This document shows, piece after piece, positions 34,678 to 42,960 of a stretch of 64,000 bases of DNA (its first letter is position 1; each line of letters starts with the position of its first letter). Both the position numbers and the translations under genes were made by a program. Below the pieces are notes generated by a model, which did not search any database, had not been told where the DNA came from, and saw only the letters and a program-made list of their open reading frames with translations. Origin of the DNA: JANELJ01 sp024511395. GTDB lineage: Bacteria > Pseudomonadota > Gammaproteobacteria > GRL18. Where the stretch lies: contig OY820613.1 of the NCBI GenBank assembly GCA_963681975.1, positions 3,224,001 to 3,288,000 of the forward strand, written 5' to 3'.

Positions 34678-34773
34678 ATGTTACATATAGAAATTGACAA
34701 TCCTGAGCTGGAAAAAAGCATTAAGCAAACCTATGGGGAAAATAGCAGTTCCATAGCCAAGGCATTCCCATAG
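34678..34773 (+). pseudogene. antitoxin remnant (ParD/RHH type)
   Basis: LHIEIDNPELEKSIKQTYGE then SIAKAFP and a premature stop. Related small antitoxins continue with a helix of about 40 more residues after AKAFAEF. A frameshift has truncated it. It is followed by a matching toxin remnant. Confidence 0.6.
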
Positions 34774-34803
34774 CTCAGGTAATTAACGAGATTCGCACCA
34801 AAT

Positions 34804-34893
34804 ATGAATAAAATAAGACTCGTTTTCTCACCACGAGCAAAACAGAGGTTAGAAGGTATTGCCGAATATCTCTATCAACAGAATCTCCCATGA
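34804..34893 (+). pseudogene. ParE/RelE-type toxin remnant
   Basis: NKIRLVFSPRAKQRLEGIAE then YLYQQNLP and a stop. This is the N-terminal quarter of a ParE-fold toxin (normally about 95 residues). With the preceding fragment it is a dead parDE module. No feature is seen between here and 34950. Confidence 0.65.
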
Positions 34894-34950
34894 ACACAAA
34901 TATCATTGTCTCCAAAAAAAGAGCGATGATTCTGACCCCATCAATATTAA

Positions 34951-36288
34951 CTATTGATTTTTAATTTTTCTGGCTTCCAGATAAAAGCGTTTTTCATCCG
35001 CTTCGCCCATAGAGAAGGTTTTTCTGGGTAGGGCGCCGTCAAAAATTATGGTTTTAAACAGGCTGTGCTTGGAAATCGGTGGGAAGAAGAAGCCCATATT
35101 GCCTTCCTTAACACCCAGTTCATTAACCACTTCATCACCGTGAATAAAGTCCACCTTACCACCATTTTGTTCAAGATAGTCGTTTAAAAATGACTCAATA
35201 GTGGCCAGTTCCAGGGTATATTCGGGGTTGGTGATCTGGATATAGCCATAACCGGAAGCGTCATTAAAGGGTACAATATGCACATTATCAGCCGTGGCTG
35301 CTTTGGCTCTGGCTTTCATATCGGCTTCATTATCACAGCGAACCACTGAACAGTTACCTTTAAAATGCGCCTGCATAGCCTTCAATAACTGCTCTGGTTT
35401 CACATTAAAAATCACCCGGTGGATAGGCTCAAACTGCAGGCCTTCATCATGGATATTAACCAGTTCCACCAGAGCAAAGCGAGCCGGGTTATCCATTACT
35501 GACTGTATATCATCCGCTTCTTCCTTAATTTTTTCCCAGATGGCTTTGGCGGTCGCTAAAGAATGGTTGCCGTCACCCATGGCATAGAGCAGTACATCAC
35601 GCCCCTGAGCATTGTACTTGTCGGCAAATACCTGCGGATCGGCCAGTTGGGTCAGCGTATCGACTGCCTGCCGGATCAGTTCTGGGGTATCAATGGCATA
35701 GCCCTTGATATGGCCGCTGTCCATCATCAGTTCAAAGTCATACAGGGGCTGAGGATTTTTTTCAAACAGCGGTTCAATGACCGTGTGCTGCGGATCATCA
35801 ATCAGCACCATAATATGGGGCAGTTCAATGGCGGCATCCTGACGGACTTTAATGCGCGGCGGCAGTCGATCCATGATAGTGCCTTCGGTGGCACGAATTA
35901 AGGTCTGCGACCCCTTGTTAAAGTCATAATGTTCCAGGTCTATGGCCACTACCAGCCCCTTACGGGAAGGCGCCTGAGAAGTTTTACGATCCACCAGTAC
36001 AAAGCCCGGTTTGTCCATAGGTACTAAAATACCTTCGTCTAGGTATTGCTGCATGGCGTTATTAATACTGGCAATACGTTCATCACCATCATGATCTTCC
36101 AGAAATACTTCCGGAAATATAACATTCAGCGTAGAAGGTGCATCTCCGGCTATTTCCGCCACTTTTGCCCAGTAATCTGGCTGTGAGGTGTACTGATCAC
36201 AGGCCACTACCGACCATTTATGCAGATCCACATCCTTATTGGGTAATAAAATTTCCGGCACCTGTAAGCTGATTTTGTCAAAGTTCAT
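34951..36288 (-). CDS. DUF1015 family protein
   Basis: The 445-residue protein matches DUF1015 throughout. It starts with ISLQVPEILLPNKDVDLHKW and has VVACDQYTSQPDYW, then APSRKGLVVAIDLEHYD, YAMGDGNHSLATAKAIWEKI and a C-terminal FIHGDEVVNELGVKEGNMGF. The GDGNHSLATAK segment is the most conserved part and looks like a catalytic or nucleotide-binding loop. Biochemical function is not established. It lies 64 bp downstream of purC on the same strand and may be co-transcribed with it. Confidence 0.85.
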   Translation of the reverse strand: MNFDKISLQVPEILLPNKDVDLHKWSVVACDQYTSQPDYWAKVAEIAGDAPSTLNVIFPEVFLEDHDGDERIASINNAMQQYLDEGILVPMDKPGFVLVDRKTSQAPSRKGLVVAIDLEHYDFNKGSQTLIRATEGTIMDRLPPRIKVRQDAAIELPHIMVLIDDPQHTVIEPLFEKNPQPLYDFELMMDSGHIKGYAIDTPELIRQAVDTLTQLADPQVFADKYNAQGRDVLLYAMGDGNHSLATAKAIWEKIKEEADDIQSVMDNPARFALVELVNIHDEGLQFEPIHRVIFNVKPEQLLKAMQAHFKGNCSVVRCDNEADMKARAKAATADNVHIVPFNDASGYGYIQITNPEYTLELATIESFLNDYLEQNGGKVDFIHGDEVVNELGVKEGNMGFFFPPISKHSLFKTIIFDGALPRKTFSMGEADEKRFYLEARKIKNQ

Positions 36289-36352
36289 GTTTTCTCTCCG
36301 GGAGATTGGGTTAATTCTGTTTGTCTTGTTCAGGGTTAGCTATGTTGCATTA

Positions 36353-37246
36353 TTAGTTCTGTTTCGCAGTTAAGCGCTCCAGGGCTTCTTGGTATTTTGC
36401 CATGGTATTGTTGACCACATCCTCCGGCAGTTCGGGACCGGGCGGGGTTTTGTCCCAGTCCAGGGTTTCCAGGTAATCGCGCACATACTGCTTGTCAAAG
36501 CTCTGTGGACTGCTGCCGGGACGATAGCTCTCTGCCAGCCAGAAACGGGAAGAGTCTGGTGTCAGAGCTTCATCAATCAGGGTCAGGCGGTTATTCGCAT
36601 CCACCCCGAACTCAAACTTGGTATCGGCGATAATAATGCCTCTGGGCAGAGCGTATTGAGCCGCCTCCTGATACAGTTTCAGGCTGACATCACGGATTTG
36701 GCCAGCCAAGTCTTCACCAATCAGTTTAACTGTGGCCTCATAATCAATATTTTCATCATGCTCACCTACTGCGGCCTTGCTGGAGGGAGTATAAATGGCC
36801 TGGGGTAATTTATCGGCTAACTGCAAGCCTTCCGGCAGCATAATACCGCATACCGTTCCGTTGTTCTGATAGTCTTTCCAGCCTGAGCCGATAATATAAC
36901 CACGTACAATGGCTTCTATGGGCAGGGCTTTGAGTTTTTTAACAATCACGGCACGGCCTTCTACCTGCTCCCATTCTGCCGCATCAGGTATAGCCTGCTT
37001 CAGCGTCATACCAGAGACCTGATTGGGAATGGTGTCCCTGAAATAGTCAAACCAGAAATTGGATACCTGAGTCAAAATGGCGCCTTTTCCGGGAATTGGC
37101 GTGGGCAGGATCACATCAAAGGCCGACAGGCGATCGGTGGTAACAATCAGTATGTGATTATCACCAACGGCATAAATATCCCTGACCTTACCACGATGGA
37201 TCAGCGGCAGGCTTTTCAGGTCAGTTTCGTAAAGTACAGGTATCAT
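36353..37246 (-). CDS. purC: phosphoribosylaminoimidazole-succinocarboxamide synthase
   Basis: Makes SAICAR from CAIR and aspartate in purine synthesis. The 297-residue protein is the longer form. Key segments are LIHRGKVRDIYAVGDNHILI (ATP loop), TTDRLSAFDVILPTPIPGKG, EAIVRGYIIGSGWKDYQNNG and LIDEALTPDSSRFWLAESYR. It faces the MITE-containing gap at 37247-37600, so its promoter is near or inside that repeat. Confidence 0.95.
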   Translation of the reverse strand: MIPVLYETDLKSLPLIHRGKVRDIYAVGDNHILIVTTDRLSAFDVILPTPIPGKGAILTQVSNFWFDYFRDTIPNQVSGMTLKQAIPDAAEWEQVEGRAVIVKKLKALPIEAIVRGYIIGSGWKDYQNNGTVCGIMLPEGLQLADKLPQAIYTPSSKAAVGEHDENIDYEATVKLIGEDLAGQIRDVSLKLYQEAAQYALPRGIIIADTKFEFGVDANNRLTLIDEALTPDSSRFWLAESYRPGSSPQSFDKQYVRDYLETLDWDKTPPGPELPEDVVNNTMAKYQEALERLTAKQN

Positions 37247-37354
37247 TGTTTATCCAAGATTAGTTTATCCTGTGTCAGTTTATCAGGCGTATTAAAAAAG
37301 GTTAAAAACAGGGGGTTAATTATAAAACATCTGCTATAAAATTGCAGGTTCAGG

Positions 37355-37519
37355 CAGGACGGGAGCATACTTTTAATAATTATCATTTAGACGCAAATAC
37401 CGTATCCATTGACTGTACTCCTTGCTGCCGAAACTTCATCAAGAAGTACAGTCAATGGATACTCAGAGGTTATAAATTTCAAGTTGAACATATTTTAACC
37501 AAAGTGTGATCTGGCACTG
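37355..37519. mobile_element. MITE-like repeat 1 with ISAs1 ends
   Basis: A 165-bp non-coding element. Ends are CAGGACGGGAGCATACTTT and the reverse complement of CAGTGCCAGATCACACTTT, related to the ends of the ISAs1 element at 39093-40316. Inside is a perfect 18-bp stem (37402-37419 with 37445-37462) around a loop with GCTGCCGAAACTTCATC. No transposase and no clear target duplication. It lies in the purC/FMN-reductase divergent gap. Confidence 0.75.
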
Positions 37520-37612
37520 CCGACTCAGAAAGTCAGGCTTGAAAATAATCATTTAGCACCCATCACCTATAGATTAACCCCGATTAAACTGACAAACAGG
37601 ATGCAGCAAATC

Positions 37613-38224
37613 ATGAAAATAGCAATTATCAGCGGCAGTCATCGAAATAATTCCCAGAGCATGAAAGTGGCACAGCATATTGAAGCCACTCTGCAAAATG
37701 GTATCTGCGATGAAACCTGGCTTTATTCTCTGGCGGGTAATCCACTGCCTTTATGGGATGAAGGCGTCTGGGACGGCACACAGCACTGGCAGGATTTATT
37801 AAACCCCATCCGCGAACAGTTGCAATCCTGTGATGCGCTGGTAGTGATTACGCCTGAATGGTACGGTCAGGTACCCGCCGGGCTGAAAAACTTTTTTCTG
37901 TTATTTGGCAAAAATGAACTGGCTCATAAACCAGCACTGATTGTATCAGTTTCTGCCGGTGACGGCGGTGCTTATCCTGTCGCTGAACTGCGTATGAGCA
38001 GTTATAAAAATTCCCGTTTATGTTATATCCCGGAACAGGTCATTATCCGTCATGTGGAATCGGTATTGAATGATAATCCTGATGATAATGACAGCCGTTC
38101 TGATCTCTATATTCGTGAACGACTGCAATGGTCATTAAATATTCTGGCTCAGTATGGCACAGCACTGAAAGCCATGCGTGACAGCGGTGTAACTGAAACA
38201 GATAAATTTGGCAATGGCATGTAG
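37613..38224 (+). CDS. NAD(P)H-dependent FMN reductase family flavoprotein
   Basis: A 203-residue flavodoxin-fold protein. KIAIISGSHRNNSQSMKVAQ is the FMN phosphate loop; VVITPEWYGQVPAGLKNFF is the family's second FMN contact (usually PEYNGS..P), followed by LIVSVSAGDGGAYPVAELR. It probably uses NAD(P)H to reduce FMN, quinones or metals; the substrate is unknown. The ATG at 37613 is preferred (AGGA 11 bases upstream) over one four codons earlier. Confidence 0.8.
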   Translation: MKIAIISGSHRNNSQSMKVAQHIEATLQNGICDETWLYSLAGNPLPLWDEGVWDGTQHWQDLLNPIREQLQSCDALVVITPEWYGQVPAGLKNFFLLFGKNELAHKPALIVSVSAGDGGAYPVAELRMSSYKNSRLCYIPEQVIIRHVESVLNDNPDDNDSRSDLYIRERLQWSLNILAQYGTALKAMRDSGVTETDKFGNGM

Positions 38225-38251
38225 CCTGTTTTTAACCACTTATTCGAATAT

Positions 38252-38710
38252 TTAATTCTGACTCAGAAACTGAGTCAGAATACGATCCAGATGGTTGGCG
38301 AAATTCTGCCTATCCGTCTGGTTTAAAGGCGGTGGGCCACCGCCCATCTGCACACCGCTGGAGCGCATGGTGTCCATAAAATCCCGCATATTCAGTTTGG
38401 ATTTTATGCTGCTGACTGAATAAAGCTCTCCCCTGGGGTTTAAAGCCTGAGCCCCTTTTTCAATGACTTCTGCCGCCAGTGGAATATCACCAGTGATCAC
38501 CAGATCATTTTTTTCCACCCGTTTTACAATCTCATTATCCGCCACATCAAAGCCTGCTGGCACTTTCAGCATTTTAATATTATCTACGGAGGGTGTCTGA
38601 ATAAAGCGATTAGCCACTAGGGTCATGGGTATTTTTGTTCGTTTAGCGGCTTTAAAAAGAATGTCCTTAATCACGACTGGACAGGCATCGGCATCAACCC
38701 ATATATGCAT
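38252..38710 (-). CDS. yaiI: YaiI/YqxD family protein (UPF0178, DUF188)
   Basis: A 152-residue protein starting HIWVDADACPVVIKDILFKA. It continues with NDLVITGDIPLAAEVIEKGA, ALNPRGELYS and RDFMDTMRSSGVQMGGGPPP, the complete UPF0178 pattern. The DADACP and TGDIPLA acidic motifs resemble a PIN/NYN-type nuclease site, but activity is unproven. The start at 38710 (ACGGGAA upstream) is chosen over a longer frame from 38752. It converges with the FMN reductase gene. Confidence 0.85.
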   Translation of the reverse strand: MHIWVDADACPVVIKDILFKAAKRTKIPMTLVANRFIQTPSVDNIKMLKVPAGFDVADNEIVKRVEKNDLVITGDIPLAAEVIEKGAQALNPRGELYSVSSIKSKLNMRDFMDTMRSSGVQMGGGPPPLNQTDRQNFANHLDRILTQFLSQN

Positions 38711-39092
38711 AGTATTTTCCCGTAAAGTTTTTAGATATTCTAACATAAACATTCCACTTCCTTATCAGGTAAACCCCATAAAACATAAGAGCAACCTAAG
38801 AGTAATATAACAATAACATTACAAAAGTTTAATTCTCATGTAAGGCTGGTGAAAGGCAGGTTGTTGTATGGTTATCCCAACAAAACAGAAAACGTTTTAA
38901 AAACTTAAAACCCCTATTACAGATAAAGAGGAAACAACCATGAAAACTCTAACTACATTAATTTTTGCTGCCACTACTGCTTTTGTCGTTAATGCTAACG
39001 CTGATACCGGCAATGAAGTCTGGAGTGTGGAATACGAAGAATATGTTAATCCAGCTGATTTTAACCTGACTACTCAGAACAGTGTAGCCAGT

Positions 39093-40316
39093 CAGGGCGG
39101 GAGCATACTTTGATCAAAATTTAACCAAATAATAATTTGGCCCTCATATCATCATCCCATGCTGCCCGTTTTAGCTTACCTTTCATACTGTCTTTAACAG
39201 GAGACAGTTTAGCGATATTAAGCGCAAAACGTCGAAACAATGCCATATTCTCAGGGCTGTCTCCTGTTCGTATTCTTGAATCATCTTCTTTAAAAACAAC
39301 ATCTAACACCCAGTGCTGACTATTTTCTATGCGCCAGTGACGCCTTATCTTCCGGGCGATATTCTCTACATCATCCTTCAATGAACTGATGTAACAGGAA
39401 TATTCAGTCCGTTCTTTATTCTGGCTCTGTACCTGCCTTTTGACTTCAATAACACTGTGTAAGCCTTGCCATGATTGTGCTGATTCAATCCAGCCGGATA
39501 TAGCGAGGCCGTTCAATATGACCATGTCCTTTATCCACTTCCTCATAAGACTGACTACTAATGGTTTCCGGTTCATCCCGTTTTATCTTATGAAACCAGG
39601 CTTTAATTTCCTCATAAAGTGTTTTCTGGTTATTTTTAATCTGGATGACATAGTCAGCCTGCTGTTTTCTTAATGTGGACACCGTCTCTTTCTGGCAGTG
39701 CATCTTATCCAGGGTGACACAACTGTCTTTAACATCAAACAGTTCAAGGCTCTCCCCTGTACGCTTTTAATTTCATTCTTTTTACCTGCAGAACAGCTTT
39801 GATAAACCACCAGACCACTGTCAACCGCCATTACAGAAAGCAGGTGTAAAGCCGTCATTTTATCCCCGTTATGATGGCTTCTCCTTAAGGTTTTACCATC
39901 AATAGCCAGATGTTCATGACCTTGTTTTTCCCTTACGCTATTTAGCCAGCTAACAAAACAATCCAACCGGTTATCCGGCGATAGACTTCCTATAATTCGG
40001 GCTATTGTATGACGCCAGGGTATACCTTGTTTGAATGCACGGTATTTCCTTAACCACTCCAGCTTTGATTCACCAAAGCGTTGAATGTCTTTCCAGCCTT
40101 CTGCTCCACATAAAATAGCCACCAGGGTTAAAAATACTATATCCAGTAATTCGTACAGGATGTTTATATCTGTTTGGCCGTCTTGTAGTGATTTAAAATG
40201 AGGGTCAAAGTTCATCAGAGTCTCCAAATGCTTACTTTAAAGCTCTGAGCCTCATCTTTCAAATTAGTTCAATTTAATTTCTGGTTGCTTTTTGAGCAAA
40301 GTATGATCCGGCCCTG
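39093..40316 (-). mobile_element. ISAs1-family element with full ends
   Basis: The element is 1224 bp. Inverted repeats are CAGGGCGGGAGCATACTTT (left) and CAGGGCCGGATCATACTTT (right, reverse complement). A perfect 10-bp target duplication TGTAGCCAGT occurs at 39083-39092 and 40317-40326. The same ends occur on two short non-coding repeats nearby (37355 and 44483). Confidence 0.92.
39121..40215 (-). pseudogene. ISAs1 transposase, frameshifted
   Basis: Three overlapping pieces in different frames cover the protein. The first (40215-39670) starts NFDPHFKSLQDGQTDINILY and has LAIDGKTLRRSHHNGDK. The middle (about 39703-39485) has KETVSTLRKQQADYVIQIKN. The last (39576-39121) ends with WRIENSQHWVLDVVFKEDDS and LKRAAWDDDMRAKLLFG. 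Two frameshifts, near 39690 and 39530, mean no active protein is made. Confidence 0.85.
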
Positions 40317-40454
40317 TGTAGCCAGTATACTTCAGAAACTGGATAGCAACCCTCCTGCAGCCGGAGCACGTTCAGCTGATACCTTTAAATAGGACGAAAC
40401 TGCGGGTGAATATCAGCTTCAATAAAAACCTAAAGAAAGGGTTTATAACCCGGG

Positions 40455-40478
40455 AATGCGGGCATCCTTGCCCGCATT
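40455..40478 (+). terminator. hairpin downstream of the secreted-protein gene
   Basis: A perfect 10-bp G+C-rich stem (AATGCGGGCA / TGCCCGCATT) with a 4-base loop. It probably terminated the small secreted-protein gene. The U-run expected after it would fall where the IS5-like copy 5 now begins. Confidence 0.55.
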
Positions 40479-40488
40479 ATCATAAATA

Positions 40489-41542
40489 GTTCAACCTGAA
40501 TAATACTGTTTTAAGCCTGACATCAAGCCAGATTTAAAGCGGCTGATTGTTCTGGTTTGATAAAATATCCCATCAAACCGGAAATAATTTTGAGCCACAA
40601 AAGCCGGAGCTTATTGAGGATCTTTCTTAAGTTATGTTCAGCGGCTACCATAACCACATTAATGGCATCACCGACTGTACCTTTGAGGTAGCAGCGGTCT
40701 AAACGACCATCATTTTTCATATGACCAATTTCAGGCTCAATCGCACTGCGCCGTTTTAATGCCTTTTTAATACTTCGGGTAACGCCTCGCTTCTGACCTG
40801 AGATAAAAACTTTCGTATCTTTTACTTCATGCCCACGATAACCCCGGTCAACAAAGCATTGTTCCGGTTGTACGGCTGTAAACTGTTTTATTTGTTCCAG
40901 TTGTGGCAGTAGAGTGTGTCCATCATAAGGATTGCCCGGACAACTTTGAGCACCAATAACAAAGCCTTCCTTGTTGGTTACCGCGATACTGGCTTTAACT
41001 CCAAATTCATAAGGCTTATGAGCTTTGCCTTTACTGATACACTCGACTTCCGGTGCATGTAAACTGTAAAGCTTGTTCTTACTGTGCTGCTCCTGCTCAA
41101 TCAGTTTCTGAGCCTGTTTTAGAGCTACTTCAAACAATGACTGAATATCAACAGAATAGTTGGGCAGTTGTCGTTCAATATCCCGTTTAACACGACCTAA
41201 ACGGGATTTCAGTTTATTGTTCATTTTCTTCATGCGTTTAAACTGTTTTGCATGTGCATAACGACTGGCCATTAGTACATATTGCGGCCCAACCCGATTA
41301 TAGTTCTGGCGCAGTTTAATACCGTGCTCTTTGGACAGTTTAACCAGGTTTTCTCTAGCTTTTTCAAGACGCATCCTGAACAGGTCTTCCTGAGGTATTT
41401 TTGGCTGTTTCTCTGGCTTCATTTTGGTCTGGAAATTTGCAAGGTAATAAGGCTTATTTTACCAAAAACTTGCAAATTTAACACCCATAATCAAGCAATA
41501 TTTCTTTATAAATCAATGCCATATGTTTTATTCAGGGTGGAC
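40489..41542 (-). mobile_element. IS5/IS1182-like element, copy 5 (444-bp internal deletion)
   Basis: 1054 bp against 1498 in intact copies. Both ends are present. Flanking hexamers are TAAATA (40483-40488) and TATATA (41543-41548), one central mismatch. Confidence 0.9.
40523..41422 (-). pseudogene. IS5/IS1182-like transposase, copy 5, in-frame internal deletion
   Basis: A 299-residue open frame in which DLFRMRLE joins directly to KARENLVKLSKEHG. It lacks 148 codons that contain the first catalytic Asp (VDTTVQ). Translation is possible but the product cannot be a working DDE transposase. It might act as a DNA-binding inhibitor of full copies, which is speculative. Confidence 0.85.
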
Positions 41543-41703
41543 TATATAGGTACAGAGTCAAGTTTTTTTAAAGTTTTATGGGGGAAGAAAAGCAGAGTAA
41601 ATCACAAACAGAAATATCAGAGCCTTTGAATATTAGGGAAGAGAGGGGATTAAATATGGTTTTTAATCCCCTTTTGCTCAAAGCAGGCTCTCTTAAGCAG
41701 ATA

Positions 41704-42861
41704 TTAATCCCAGTACTGGGTCTTGATGGGATCACCTAGGTCAGCATTAATTAAGCGTTGTCGGACTTCCAGTAATTTTTCAATTAACGCCGCTTCGGTT
41801 TTTTCATAAGCTTCAGCATCCGGTACCCGGCGCACCACCACACCTAATAATTCAGTAATAGCATTACCTATGGAGTTCTGACTGATGGTGACAATCAGTT
41901 TGCCTTGGTCATTACGGTAAATCAGCTGCTTAAAGGCCGGCTGCCAGCGGATGGCATTGGCGTACTTGGCATCTTTAATACACATATCCCTGACTTTTTT
42001 GGCCGCTGCCAGGAAATCATTATCAAACAACAGAGTATTTTCAATTTCATCCGGAAAAAAGGCCTTTTCCGGTATTGGCGCATTGCGGGTGGATACCTGA
42101 GTAAAGAAAGTGCGATAAAAGTCCAGAAAGCCTTTAAGGATCAAATCATATTCTTTCCAGAAGTGGGTACTCTTAAGCATGGCCACACCACCCTGAATCT
42201 CCCAGCTTGGCAGTCCCTGTGGATAACCGGTTAAACTAATCTCTGATTCAGTTCCATGAATAGGTTTAAGGATCTGTAAATCCAGCGATTCAAAAAACTT
42301 ACGGTACACTGAGCGCATATGAGCCTGGAACAGGCTGTTCTGGCCGCCGTCCGTCAGATTTGGATTATTGGGATCAGCCATTTCAGCGTTACGCAGTTGA
42401 TCTATATTAAAAACAATAAAGTGGTTATGCAGCATACGGATACTGGGTACACCCGGTGCTGTCAGGGGCCAGGTAGAATCTAGGCTGGCTTCACCGGCGA
42501 GGATCAGGGCATCGGCCGGATCGGGGTATTTTTCCATCATGTATTCAATCATGATCTGGTTCATCCGGTTCCAGGTATTTTTAGTCACCTCCGGCAACTG
42601 GGTACGTCTGACCGGGCGGCCCAGGGGGTCGAGAATACATTTTGAGGAATTAAAAATTATAGATGTGTCAAATTCATTGCTATGCCCCAGTGCTTTGCGG
42701 TACATAAGCAGGTTTTCCGGATTGGACAGCAAACCATTATTCTGGGAGAGATCCTGCAGATTTTCCGTACTGTTAAAAAACTCATTGGGCTTCATCCCTT
42801 CCGGTACATCCAGGGGAATAGGGCGAAACGGGGTAATAATCTCTCTTGGTCCGACTTTCAT
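41704..42861 (-). CDS. conserved-looking hypothetical protein, 385 residues
   Basis: I do not recognise the family. The protein is soluble, without signal peptide or membrane helices, and has a normal amino acid composition. Visible stretches are KVGPREIITPFRPIPLDVPE, IFNSSKCILDPLGRPVRRTQ, LILAGEASLDSTWPLTAPGV, then SIRMLHNHFIVFN, a His-rich bit that could be a metal or nucleotide-phosphate site. Then come GTESEISLTGYPQGLPSWEI and a C-terminal helical region with VRRVPDAEAYEKTEAALIEK. The clean long frame argues for a real gene. It is followed downstream by IS copy 5, and cobQ ends about 100 bp upstream of its start on the same strand. Function unknown. Confidence 0.75.
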   Translation of the reverse strand: MKVGPREIITPFRPIPLDVPEGMKPNEFFNSTENLQDLSQNNGLLSNPENLLMYRKALGHSNEFDTSIIFNSSKCILDPLGRPVRRTQLPEVTKNTWNRMNQIMIEYMMEKYPDPADALILAGEASLDSTWPLTAPGVPSIRMLHNHFIVFNIDQLRNAEMADPNNPNLTDGGQNSLFQAHMRSVYRKFFESLDLQILKPIHGTESEISLTGYPQGLPSWEIQGGVAMLKSTHFWKEYDLILKGFLDFYRTFFTQVSTRNAPIPEKAFFPDEIENTLLFDNDFLAAAKKVRDMCIKDAKYANAIRWQPAFKQLIYRNDQGKLIVTISQNSIGNAITELLGVVVRRVPDAEAYEKTEAALIEKLLEVRQRLINADLGDPIKTQYWD

Positions 42862-42960
42862 TTAAAATTCCTTAGTTTTTGCTGCACTTGTACCAATAAT
42901 TTATCGTAAAATATTAACATTCTCATACTGACTTTGTCTTGATGTTTATCAGCCCAATGT

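Larger units (their letters stand above)
38940..40392 (+). pseudogene. small secreted protein interrupted by ISAs1
   Basis: The 5' part (38940-39092) encodes a signal peptide (KTLTTLIFAATTAFVVNANA) and about 30 mature residues (DTGNEVWSVEYEEYVNPADF ...). The 3' part (40327-40392) continues in frame with ILQKLDSNPPAAGARSADTF and a stop once the ISAs1 element and one 10-bp duplication are removed. The whole gene encoded 72 residues of unknown function. AGAGGAAAC precedes the start, and a hairpin follows at 40455. Mature part acidic, no Cys. Confidence 0.85.

Noticed and set aside
34951..37246. DUF1015 and purC as part of a mobile island
   Set aside because: Their codon use and motifs look like ordinary chromosomal genes and no transfer genes or attachment sites are visible. 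Their unusual place is better explained by rearrangement at IS copy 4.
40523..41422. Copy 5 transposase as a functional shortened regulator
   Set aside because: The frame is open but only because the deletion happens to be a multiple of three. There is no positive evidence of expression or function.
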